From the NCBI GenBank assembly GCA_030038035.1, contig JASHPP010000298.1:1-9717 (forward strand): 9,717 bases of DNA. The letters are read 5' to 3'. This document shows positions 1-6,376 of the stretch, one piece after another. Every line of letters starts with the position of its first letter. Positions within the stretch are counted from its first letter, which is position 1. Under the pieces are notes generated by a model that saw nothing but the letters and a program-made list of their open reading frames with translations, searched no databases and had not been told where the DNA came from. The position numbers and the translations under genes are program-made. This DNA comes from Trebonia sp. GTDB taxonomy: Bacteria > Actinomycetota > Actinomycetes > Streptosporangiales > Streptosporangiaceae.

Positions 1-2157
1 ACCCGCGGAGCCCGCCGCCACCCCCGGCGCCGCAGGCGCCGCAGGCGCTCGGCGCGCCCTGGGTGCCCGGGCGCCCCGGCCGACTCGTACACCGCCAGGC
101 ACCTGTCGGTGCTCGAGGGCCTGGAGGCCGTCCGCAAGCGGCCGGGCATGTACATCGGCTCGACCGACGGCCGGGGCCTGCAGCACTGCCTGTGGGAGAT
201 CTTCGACAACGCGGTCGACGAGGCGCTGGCCGGATACTGCACGCGGGTCGACGTCGTCCTGCACGCGGACGGGTCGGCCGAGGTCAGGGACAACGGCCGC
301 GGCATCCCTGTCGACACCGAGCGCAAGACCAAGCTGTCCGGGGTAGAGCTGGTGATGACCCGGCTGCACGCGGGCGGGAAGTTCGGCGGCGGCTCCTACA
401 CGGCCTCCGGCGGCCTGCACGGCGTCGGCGCGAGCGTCGTCAACGCGCTGGCCGTCCGGCTGGACATCGAGGTCGACAGGGAAGGGCACACCTGGACGAC
501 GAGCTTCCGCCGCGGCGTGGCCGGCGAGTTCGCCGCCGACGGCCCGGACGCCGAGTTCACCAGGCGATCCGGGCTGCGCCAGGTGGGGCGGGTCGCGAAG
601 AACAAGACCGGCACCCGGATCCGGTTCTGGCCGGACCGGCAGGTGTTCCTGCGCGACGCCACCTTCAGCTACGACGGCCTCATCGAGCGGGCCAGGCAGA
701 CCGCCTACCTGGTGCCTGGGCTGGCGATCGCGGTTCGCGCCGAACCAGCGGACAACGCCGAAAGCGCCGAGCATGGCGAGGCCGTGAGGCAGGCCGAATT
801 CCGTTTCGCCGGCGGCATCAGCGAGTTCTGCGACCACCTGGCGACGAGCGAGAAAATCACCGACGTAATCCGGCTGACCGGCGACGGCACGTTCACCGAG
901 ACGGTGCCCGTGCTCGATGACCGCGGGCACATGACGCCGACCGAGGTGGAGCGCACGCTCGACGTCGACGTGGCGATCCAGTGGGGGACCGGCTACGACA
1001 CCGCCACCCGCTCGTTCGTCAACGTGATCGCCACCCCGCACCACGGCACGCACGTCACGGGCTTCGACCGCGCCCTGGTCCGCACGCTCAACGACCAGCT
1101 GCGCGCTGCCCGGCTGCTGAAGAACGGCGACGAGCCGGTCACGAAGGAGGACGTGCTCGAAGGAATGACCGCGATCGTCTCCGTCCGGCTGCCCGAGCCG
1201 CAGTTCGAGGGCCAGACCAAGGAGGTCCTCGGCACGCCGGCCGCGACCCGGATCGTGGGCCAGGTCGTTTCCACGCAGCTCAGGCAGTACTTCGAGAACC
1301 CGCCCCGCGGCGCGAAGCAGCAGGCCAGGGCAGTGCTCGACAAGGTCGCCGGCGCCGCCAGGGCGCGGATCGCGGCCCGCGAGCACCGGGAGAACCAGCG
1401 CCGCAAGTCCGCGCTGGCCAGCTCCAGCCTGCCGGCCAAGCTGGTCGACTGCCGGTCCGCCGACGACCGCAGCGAGCTGTTCATCGTCGAGGGTGATTCG
1501 GCGCTCGGCACCGCGAAGCTGGCGCGCGACTCCGAATTCCAGGCGCTGCTGCCGATCCGCGGCAAGATCCTCAACGTGCAGAAGTCCAGCCTGGCCGACA
1601 TGCTGAAGAATGCCGAGTGCGCCTCGATCATCCAGGTGATCGGCGCCGGGTCGGGCAGCTCCTTCGACCTGGACTCGGCTCGCTACCAGCGGGTCATCTT
1701 CCTCGCCGACGCGGACGTGGACGGCGCGCACATCAGGACCCTGCTGCTCACCCTCTTCCACCGCTACCTGCGGCCGATGCTGGAAGCGGGGCGAGTGTTC
1801 TCCGCCGTCCCGCCGCTGCACCGGATCGAGCTGACCAGCCCGCGCAAGGGCCAGCAGAAGTACATGTACACCTACTCCGACTCCGAACTGCACCGCACGC
1901 TGCTTGAGCTGGAGCGCCGCGGCCAGCGGTGGAAGGAGCCGGTGCAGCGCTACAAGGGCCTCGGCGAGATGGACGCGGGCCAGCTGGCGGACACCACCAT
2001 GGACCCCCGTCACCGCACGCTGCGCAGGATCAGGATCGAGGACGCCGCGGCCGCCGCGGAGATCTTCAACCTGCTCATGGGCACCGACGTCGCCCCGCGC
2101 CGCGACTTCATCGTCGGCGGCGCCGCCGAGCTCGACCCCTCCCGCATCGACACCTGA
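1..2157 (+). CDS. parE: DNA topoisomerase IV subunit B (ParE), 5' end outside window
   Basis: ATPase subunit of type IIA topoisomerase IV. It hydrolyses ATP to drive strand passage and decatenate daughter chromosomes with ParC. Recognisable ParE sequence begins near base 82 (SYTARHLSVLEGLEAVRKRP) and runs to TGA at 2155-2157. Counting from the GTG at 109 (682 residues, not the true start), the GHKL ATPase shows E30, N34 of EIFDNAVDE, DNGRGIP at 61-67, and the glycine-rich lid GGKFGGGS followed by GGLHGVGAS (89-109). The TOPRIM domain shows EGDSA at 461-465 and metal-binding D534/D536/D538 in DADVDG. The QRYKGLGEM lysine is K616. The tail LMGTDVAPRRDFI and the SRID ending favour ParE over GyrB, by my recollection of Streptomyces ParE. 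The same frame is open to base 1 with no ATG/GTG/TTG before 109, so the start lies upstream. The first ~80 bases encode eight consecutive arginines in this frame, which is odd (see findings). Confidence 0.93.
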   Translation, partial: TRGARRHPRRRRRRRRSARPGCPGAPADSYTARHLSVLEGLEAVRKRPGMYIGSTDGRGLQHCLWEIFDNAVDEALAGYCTRVDVVLHADGSAEVRDNGRGIPVDTERKTKLSGVELVMTRLHAGGKFGGGSYTASGGLHGVGASVVNALAVRLDIEVDREGHTWTTSFRRGVAGEFAADGPDAEFTRRSGLRQVGRVAKNKTGTRIRFWPDRQVFLRDATFSYDGLIERARQTAYLVPGLAIAVRAEPADNAESAEHGEAVRQAEFRFAGGISEFCDHLATSEKITDVIRLTGDGTFTETVPVLDDRGHMTPTEVERTLDVDVAIQWGTGYDTATRSFVNVIATPHHGTHVTGFDRALVRTLNDQLRAARLLKNGDEPVTKEDVLEGMTAIVSVRLPEPQFEGQTKEVLGTPAATRIVGQVVSTQLRQYFENPPRGAKQQARAVLDKVAGAARARIAAREHRENQRRKSALASSSLPAKLVDCRSADDRSELFIVEGDSALGTAKLARDSEFQALLPIRGKILNVQKSSLADMLKNAECASIIQVIGAGSGSSFDLDSARYQRVIFLADADVDGAHIRTLLLTLFHRYLRPMLEAGRVFSAVPPLHRIELTSPRKGQQKYMYTYSDSELHRTLLELERRGQRWKEPVQRYKGLGEMDAGQLADTTMDPRHRTLRRIRIEDAAAAAEIFNLLMGTDVAPRRDFIVGGAAELDPSRIDT

Positions 2158-2204
2158 ACCCGGTGACCGCCGCGATCCTGAGCCATCTCCGCAACGGATC
2201 CCGT

Positions 2205-2230
2205 CCGGGCCAGCTGCGCCATTGGCCCGG
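2205..2230 (-). repeat. Copy B of a ~22-nt hairpin repeat (loop TGGCGYA)
   Basis: Read on the - strand, this is CCGGGCCA, then ATGGCGCAGC, then TGGCCCGG: a perfect 8-bp stem with a 10-nt loop. It shares the layout GGCC-nn-TGGCGYA-nnT-GGCC with the copies at 2238-2260 and 3402-3424. Against the right-hand copy, about 19 of 25 positions agree in a hand alignment. Its role is unknown. Confidence 0.5.
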
Positions 2231-2237
2231 CTCTTTT

Positions 2238-2260
2238 GGGCCACGTACGCCATAGGCCCG
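2238..2260 (-). repeat. Copy A of the hairpin repeat
   Basis: On the - strand it reads GGGCC, TATGGCGTACGT, GGCCC, followed by AAAAGA. Stem and loop lengths match the copy at 3402-3424, which reads CGGCC, GTTGGCGTAGCT, GGCCC, AAATAGA: about 20 of 25 positions agree. It lies next to copy B in the same orientation, with a unit-to-unit offset near 31 bp. Confidence 0.5.
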
Positions 2261-2305
2261 GATCCTTCGGCGAGCGGCTAGCCCTATCGCGCGCCCCAAC
2301 GGGCC

Positions 2306-3340
2306 TCAACGCGGCGAGAGCGCCGGCATGGGAACCGGGGGCTGCCACGAGGCCGTGCCGTCGTCCCAGCCGGCGTCCACCGGAAGTGCCACGATTGGCA
2401 GTCGTTGCCGCTGCAGGCCGTTGGCGATCGCCGCCGCTATCTCGGCGGCTACTCCTTCGCCTTCATGCTTGATCCGGCGGGGTGAGAAGTGAAGCGGGAA
2501 CACTCCGTGCGCGATCAGCGTGTCATGACGATTCCGGTCCCTGTCCTGAGCGGCCGGTGACAGGTGGTACGCGCGTGAGTCGACTTCCGCGGCCACTCCC
2601 GCTTCGCCCCACCAGGCGTCCACCATCGCGATAAAGATTTCGTCGAGTGTGTACAGTTTCGCGTTGTACATCGGCTCTGGCACCCGGCTCCGTGTGAGCA
2701 GCAGCCTGAAGTCCGCCTCAGCGCCGGACCTGACCCCATCGATAACCTCCGTCAGTACCGCCCGGAACAACGAGGTGCGGTTCGATGGACCTTCATTCAA
2801 CTCAGTGATCAGCTTGCCCACTGTGCAAGCGCGCCGTTGCACGGCCTCGTAGATGACCGAGCGCACGTCTTCATAAGTGCTGAACTGACGCGCGGCGTCC
2901 GCGACGGCGCGCGGGACTTCGGCAAACCGGACCGGGCCGGTAGCGAACCACGTCCTCGGCATCCGTCCTGTCCGGTGCAGCCGGACGAAGTCCGCGTCCT
3001 GGCGTCGCACGCCCGGCGGCACTAGGACGTCCACGCTGTTGGGCCCAGGTGAGCGCAGCCGGTGGCGCCTGACCGCGCATGGCCCGGTGATCACGCTTTT
3101 GGGCCCCGCATACAGAACGGCGGCAGTCTCCCGCTGCTCCTGCGTGGCTGTCCCGGTCACGGTCAGGTAGACGCCCGGCAGTAGCATCTGCCACGGCCCG
3201 CCTGATCGGATCTTGTAGTCGATCGTGCTGTGCGGCAGGCCGCATGCGATGGCCTGCGCCCGCGTGATGATTTGGTGCTGCTCCCGGGTCATGCGAGCCA
3301 GGAGAGCTTTGTCATATCGAGATTGCCTTGGCATGGCCAC
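2306..3340 (-). CDS. AbiEi-like/Vsr-nuclease-fold orphan protein (hypothetical)
   Basis: A 344-residue protein if started at GTG 3340; ATG 3334 and ATG 3292 (MTREQHQIITRAQA) are in-frame alternatives. Residues ~17-60 (ITRAQAIACGLPHSTIDYKI, then GGPWQMLLPGVYL) look like the winged-helix start of AbiEi-type antitoxin-domain proteins common in actinomycetes. The C-terminal part resembles a Vsr/DUF559 PD-(D/E)XK fold: E208 in SGAEADF, D241 in MVDAWW, E252-x-D254 in AAEVDSRAYHL, and RDRNRHDTLIAHG (267-279). No AbiEii nucleotidyltransferase is adjacent, so it is an orphan and a type IV toxin-antitoxin role is not shown. It is transcribed against parE and parC. Hand counts give 36/60 G+C at 2641-2700 against 45/60 in parC at 4261-4320, which is consistent with acquisition. 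Family assignment is from recalled patterns, and the function is unknown. Confidence 0.75.
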   Translation of the reverse strand: MAMPRQSRYDKALLARMTREQHQIITRAQAIACGLPHSTIDYKIRSGGPWQMLLPGVYLTVTGTATQEQRETAAVLYAGPKSVITGPCAVRRHRLRSPGPNSVDVLVPPGVRRQDADFVRLHRTGRMPRTWFATGPVRFAEVPRAVADAARQFSTYEDVRSVIYEAVQRRACTVGKLITELNEGPSNRTSLFRAVLTEVIDGVRSGAEADFRLLLTRSRVPEPMYNAKLYTLDEIFIAMVDAWWGEAGVAAEVDSRAYHLSPAAQDRDRNRHDTLIAHGVFPLHFSPRRIKHEGEGVAAEIAAAIANGLQRQRLPIVALPVDAGWDDGTASWQPPVPMPALSPR

Positions 3341-3345
3341 ACGAT

Positions 3346-3374
3346 GTCATAGACCTCTGTCAAAGCCGTGTCCT
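3346..3374 (-). promoter_or_regulatory. Candidate leaderless promoter of the AbiEi-like gene
   Basis: On the - strand AGGACA (3374-3369) is followed after 17 nt by TATGAC (3351-3346). Each matches the sigma70-type consensus at 4 of 6 bases. The -10 ends 5 nt before the GTG at 3340, so transcription could start at or next to the start codon. A perfect TTGACA also lies at 3363-3358 but has no -10 at the right distance. No good Shine-Dalgarno precedes the GTG, only AGAGG 13 nt away. This is inference from pattern only. Confidence 0.3.
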
Positions 3375-3401
3375 CGCCACTGGCGCTGCCCTTCAGCCGT
3401 T

Positions 3402-3424
3402 CGGCCGTTGGCGTAGCTGGCCCA
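3402..3424 (+). repeat. Copy C of the hairpin repeat, inverted relative to copies A and B
   Basis: Reads CGGCC, GTTGGCGTAGCT, GGCCC on the + strand, followed by AAATAGA. It is the inverted counterpart of the copies at 2205-2260, so the AbiEi-like gene is bracketed by outward-facing copies. Its right part is also the left arm of the larger hairpin at 3406-3450. Confidence 0.5.
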
Positions 3425-3450
3425 AATAGATTGGGCTGATTACGCCAACG
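3406..3450. other. 45-nt hairpin/cruciform in the gap upstream of parC
   Basis: Two 20-nt arms (3406-3425 and 3431-3450) enclose the 5-nt loop ATAGA. The outer ten pairs CGTTGGCGTA/TACGCCAACG are perfect, as are the six inner pairs GCCCAA/TTGGGC. Between them are one mismatch and three positions that would be G-U wobbles in RNA. It sits 66-110 bp upstream of the AbiEi-like start and ~150 bp upstream of parC. No T-tract follows, so it is not an obvious terminator. The right arm overlaps the first unit of the 15-bp tandem array. Confidence 0.7.
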
Positions 3451-3518
3451 CCCCGAGCGCCAACGCCCCGTGTGCCAACGCCCACCCCCGGGCCCGCCAC
3501 CCCGGCGCCCGCCACCCC
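3444..3518. repeat. 15-bp tandem array (five degenerate units)
   Basis: Units start at 3444, 3459, 3474, 3489 and 3504, exactly 15 bp apart. The first three are GCCAACGCCCCGAGC, GCCAACGCCCCGTGT and GCCAACGCCCACCCC. The last two are CGGGCCCGCCACCCC and GGCGCCCGCCACCCC. The array drifts from a GCCAACG-headed form to a CGCCACCCC-tailed form, and the middle unit carries features of both. It is non-coding as far as can be seen: a - strand open frame through it gives only G/R/W-rich pentapeptide repeats. Confidence 0.7.
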
Positions 3519-3586
3519 CTGGCCCAGCAATAAGCCCTAACCCGCGCCGCGCCCGCGCCCTACCCGCCTTTAGCCCCCACAGCGGG

Positions 3587-3592
3587 CAGAAT
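3587..3592 (+). promoter_or_regulatory. Weak -10-like hexamer for a leaderless parC transcript
   Basis: CAGAAT ends 7 nt before the parC ATG, the usual distance for a transcript starting at the A of the start codon. No Shine-Dalgarno is visible in the 25 nt before the ATG, which fits leaderless initiation. No convincing -35 lies 16-18 nt upstream, and the first base departs from the TAnnnT pattern. Low-confidence inference. Confidence 0.22.
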
Positions 3593-3599
3593 TGACCCC

Positions 3600-6119
3600 A
3601 TGCCAGCACGACACGGCGGGGCGACCACGCCTCCTCCCGAAGAGTTCGAAGAGAACATCGTCGACATCGACGTCGCCGAGGAGATGCGCGGCAGCTACCT
3701 GGAGTACGCCTACAGCGTCATCTACCAGCGCGCGCTGCCGGACGCCAGGGACGGCCTGAAGCCGGTCCAGCGGCGAATCCTCTACCTGATGAACGAGATG
3801 GGCCTGCGCCCGGACCGCGGGCACGTCAAGTGCGCTCAGGTGGTCGGCGCGGTCATGGGCCGCCTGCACCCGCACGGGGACACCGCCATCTACGACGCCC
3901 TCGTCCGCATGGCCCAGCCCTGGGCGATGCGGCTGCCGCTCGTCGACGGCCACGGCAACTTCGGCTCCCTCGGGGGCGACGACGCCCCCGCCGCCTACCG
4001 GTACACCGAGTGCCGGCTCACCCAGGCCGCCATGGAGATGGTCGCCGACATCGGCGAGGACACGGTCGACTTCATCCCGAACTACGACGGCACCGAACAG
4101 CAGCCGGAAGTGCTCCCGGCCGGCATCCCGAACCTGCTGGTCAACGGCACCTCAGGCATCGCCGTCGGGATGGCCACGAACATGGCGCCGCACAACCTGT
4201 CCGAGGTCATCACCGCCGCCCGGCACCTGCTGACCCACCCGGACGCCACGCTGGACCAGCTCATGCGCTTCGTCCCCGGCCCCGACCTGCCCACCGGCGG
4301 CCAGATCGTCGGCCTGGACGGCATCCGCGAGGCGTACGAGACCGGCCGCGGCATCTTCCGCACCCGCGCCACCGCGAAGGTCGAGCAGCTCAGCCCCCGC
4401 AGGACCGGCATCGTCGTCACCGAGCTCCCGTACGGCATCGGCCCGGAAAAGGTCATCGCCCGCATCAAGGACCTCGTCCAGGCCAAGAAGATCACCGGCA
4501 TCTCCGACCTCAAAGACCTCACCGACCGCAACCGCGGCCTGCAGCTCGTGATCGAGGTGCGCAGCGGCTTCAACGCCGAGGCCATCCTCGGCGAGCTGTA
4601 CCGGCTCACGCCGATGGAGGAGACGTTCGGGATCAACAACGTCGCCCTCGTCGACGGCCAGCCGCGGGCGCTCGGCCTGAAAGAGCTGCTGGCCATCTGG
4701 GTCGACCATCGCCTGGGGGTGACCCGCAGGCGCAGCGAGTACCGCAGGCGCAGGCGCGAGGAACGCCTGCACCTGGTCGACGGCATCCTCATCGCGCTGC
4801 TCAACATCGACGAGGTGATCCAGGTTATCCGCACCAGCGACGACGCCGCAGACGCCAAGCGCCGCCTGACCGAGATCTTCGACCTGTCCGAGGTCCAGGC
4901 GCAGTACATCCTCGACACCCCGCTGCGCCGCCTGACCAGGTACGACCGGCTGGAGCTCGAGCGCGAGCAGGAAACGCTGCGCGCCGAGATCGCCGAACTG
5001 ACGCAGATCCTGGAATCAGGCGACAGGCTCCGCGAGCTCGTCAGCGGCGAGATGGCCGAGCTTGCGAAGAAGTTCGGCACGCCGCGCCGCACGCTGCTGC
5101 TCGAAGGCGGCGCGCCGGTGAACGCCGCTGTCCCGCTCGAGGTCGCCGACGACCCGTGCGTCGTGGTGCTGTCCGCGACCGGCCTGCTGGCCCGCTTCCC
5201 CTCCTCTTCTCCTGATACCGAACGATCCCTGGCGTCTCCCGCGGCCCCGCCCGATCGCGCCGCCCACGACATCGTCGCATCGGCGGTCTCCGCGACCGCC
5301 CGCGGCACGATCGGCGTTGTCACCTCGGCTGGGCGGATGATCCGGCTCAGCGTCCTGGAGATCCCGGCCCTCCCGCCGAACGACTCGGCACCCTCCCTGT
5401 CCGGCGGCCACCCCGTCACCGAGTTCGTGACGACGCTCGACCGCGGCGAGACGGTCCTCGCCCTGGCCAACCTGGACGCGCCGGACGCGGGGGTGGCGCT
5501 CGGCACCGCCGAGGGCGTGGTCAAGCGCGTGGTCCCTGACTACCCGGCCAACAGGGACGAGTTCGAGCTGATCGCCCTGAAGGACGGCGACCGCGTGGTC
5601 GGCGCGGTCCAGCTCGCCGGCGAGGATGCCGAGCTGGTGTTCGTCACCAGCGACGCCCAGCTGCTGCGGTTCCCTGCCGCGTCGGTGCGCCCGCAGGGCC
5701 GCCCGGCCGGCGGCATGGCCGGCATCCGGCTGGCTGACCGCGCCTCGGTCGTCTGGTTCGGCGCGCTCGGCCCGGGCGCCCCCGGCGCCCGGGCCGACAC
5801 CAACGTCGACACCGACGTCGTCGTGACCGTCGCGGGCCGCGCGGGCGCGCTGCCCGGCGCGTCGGCGGCCAGCGTCAAGGTGACTGCGTTCGCTGAGTTC
5901 CCGCCCAAGGGCCGGGCCACCGGCGGCGTCCGCTGCCAGCGTTTCCTCAAGGGCGAGGATCGCCTGGTCATGGCCTGGGCGGGCCCCGGTCCCGCGCTCG
6001 GCGCCACCGAGGCGGGCGTCCCTGTCGACCTGTCCGGCATGCAGGGCAGGCGCGACGGCTCAGGCACCCCGCTCACCCGCCAGCTCGCCCACATAGGCGC
6101 CGCCATTCGCCCTCAGTAA
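3600..6119 (+). CDS. parC: DNA topoisomerase IV subunit A (ParC)
   Basis: Breakage-reunion subunit of topoisomerase IV, 839 residues. It makes the double-strand gate in DNA through a phosphotyrosine link and works with ParE in decatenation. The N-terminal FEENIVDIDVAEEMRGSYLE is typical of actinobacterial ParC, supporting ATG 3600. The winged-helix region holds HPHGDTAIYD (90-99) and the catalytic Y135, preceded by R134 in AAYRYTECR. The tower and coiled-coil region spans roughly 160-490 (QAQYILDTPLRRLTRYDRLE at the far end), then a variable linker (~530-560) and a beta-pinwheel C-terminal domain. That domain has only a degenerate GyrA box, QGRPAGG at 699-705, instead of QRRGGKG, which argues for ParC rather than GyrA. 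T95 sits at the quinolone-determining position equivalent to E. coli GyrA S83, and D99 matches D87. A strong 14-bp inverted repeat lies inside the C-terminal coding region (5767-5797). A vapBC module follows after 38 nt. Confidence 0.95.
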   Translation: MPARHGGATTPPPEEFEENIVDIDVAEEMRGSYLEYAYSVIYQRALPDARDGLKPVQRRILYLMNEMGLRPDRGHVKCAQVVGAVMGRLHPHGDTAIYDALVRMAQPWAMRLPLVDGHGNFGSLGGDDAPAAYRYTECRLTQAAMEMVADIGEDTVDFIPNYDGTEQQPEVLPAGIPNLLVNGTSGIAVGMATNMAPHNLSEVITAARHLLTHPDATLDQLMRFVPGPDLPTGGQIVGLDGIREAYETGRGIFRTRATAKVEQLSPRRTGIVVTELPYGIGPEKVIARIKDLVQAKKITGISDLKDLTDRNRGLQLVIEVRSGFNAEAILGELYRLTPMEETFGINNVALVDGQPRALGLKELLAIWVDHRLGVTRRRSEYRRRRREERLHLVDGILIALLNIDEVIQVIRTSDDAADAKRRLTEIFDLSEVQAQYILDTPLRRLTRYDRLELEREQETLRAEIAELTQILESGDRLRELVSGEMAELAKKFGTPRRTLLLEGGAPVNAAVPLEVADDPCVVVLSATGLLARFPSSSPDTERSLASPAAPPDRAAHDIVASAVSATARGTIGVVTSAGRMIRLSVLEIPALPPNDSAPSLSGGHPVTEFVTTLDRGETVLALANLDAPDAGVALGTAEGVVKRVVPDYPANRDEFELIALKDGDRVVGAVQLAGEDAELVFVTSDAQLLRFPAASVRPQGRPAGGMAGIRLADRASVVWFGALGPGAPGARADTNVDTDVVVTVAGRAGALPGASAASVKVTAFAEFPPKGRATGGVRCQRFLKGEDRLVMAWAGPGPALGATEAGVPVDLSGMQGRRDGSGTPLTRQLAHIGAAIRPQ
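5767..5797. other. Perfect 14-bp hairpin inside parC
   Basis: TCGGCCCGGGCGCC (5767-5780) and its exact reverse complement (5784-5797) are separated by CCC. It encodes the glycine/alanine/proline-rich stretch LGPGAPGARAD (residues ~723-733) within the ParC C-terminal domain, next to a Thr/Asn/Asp-Val repeat (TNVDTDVVV). The structure is seen directly. Any effect on transcription or translation is inference. Confidence 0.7.
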
Positions 6120-6136
6120 TCCCGGCCCCCTGATCA

Positions 6137-6162
6137 GTCACTGTGTATGCTTGGTGTATGAC
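6137..6162 (+). promoter_or_regulatory. vapBC promoter and candidate operator
   Basis: TATGCT (6146-6151) is a -10-like hexamer ending 6 nt before ATG 6158, which fits leaderless transcription of vapB. No -35 match is evident. Overlapping it are two identical GTGTATG heptamers at 6143-6149 and 6154-6160, one helical turn (11 bp) apart, flanked by GTCA (6137) and TGAC (6159-6162). Ribbon-helix-helix or AbrB-like VapB antitoxins commonly repress their own operon by binding repeats over the promoter. This arrangement is a plausible site for that, by inference. Confidence 0.4.
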
Positions 6163-6376
6163 CATGCTCCGCACGAACATCGAGATCGACGAGGAACTCG
6201 TCACCGCGGTCATGCGGCGGTATGACCTCAAGACCAAGAAGGACGCCGTGGACCTGGCACTGCGCCGAACCGCGGGCACTCCGCTCACCCAGGAGTTCCT
6301 GGACGAGGTGGAAGGCATGGGCTGGGGCGGGGACCTGGCCGAGATCCGCAACGAACCCCCGATCGCGCAGATTTGA
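6158..6376 (+). CDS. vapB: VapB-family type II antitoxin
   Basis: A 72-residue antitoxin expected to bind and neutralise the VapC nuclease encoded next and to repress the operon. The N-terminal [20 protein letters not shown] followed by [13 protein letters not shown] (25-37) is the ribbon-helix-helix-type DNA-binding region seen in VapB antitoxins of this class. The C-terminal [12 protein letters not shown] (53-64) matches the toxin-contacting G-W-x-GDL-x-E-x-R tail. I chose ATG 6158 because it is preceded at the leaderless distance by TATGCT. ATG 6164 ([10 protein letters not shown]) is an alternative, and the in-frame GTG at 6143 would add an unlikely MYAWC peptide. The stop TGA overlaps the toxin start by 4 nt, so the two are translationally coupled. 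parC ends 38 nt upstream, so read-through transcription from parC is possible. Confidence 0.85.
   Translation: MTMLRTNIEIDEELVTAVMRRYDLKTKKDAVDLALRRTAGTPLTQEFLDEVEGMGWGGDLAEIRNEPPIAQI

Larger units (their letters stand above)
2205..2261. terminator. Alternating GC stem-loops between convergent parE and AbiEi-like gene
   Basis: This lies in the 148-bp gap between two convergent stop codons. Four arms alternate: CCGGGCCA (2205-2212), TTGGCCCGG (2222-2230), TTGGGCCA (2236-2243) and TAGGCCCGG (2253-2261). Arms 1 and 2 pair over 8 bp, the core of 2 and 3 over 6 bp (TGGCCC/GGGCCA), and 3 and 4 over 5 bp, so the hairpins are mutually exclusive. A short T-run (2234-2237) lies inside the second loop, but no clear U-tract follows a stem. 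The position suggests a bidirectional terminator. That function is inferred, and the arms also belong to a repeat family described separately. Confidence 0.35.

Noticed and set aside
63..920. Long + strand open frame overlapping parE in another frame
   Set aside because: Arg/Gly/Pro-rich translation with no family signature; a shadow caused by the very high G+C. ParE motifs occupy the other frame throughout.
3289..3609. - strand frame through the 15-bp array giving GRW-type pentapeptide repeats
   Set aside because: The periodicity comes from the 15-bp DNA repeat. There is no good start or ribosome binding site and it overlaps the AbiEi-like start region.
4082..5524. 480-codon - strand open frame opposite parC
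   Set aside because: Ser/Arg-rich antisense shadow. The sense strand carries complete ParC motifs and codon bias.
3600..6119. Gyrase subunit A as an alternative to ParC
   Set aside because: The C-terminal domain lacks a proper GyrA box (QGRPAGG instead of QRRGGKG), and the N-terminus and partner subunit match topoisomerase IV.
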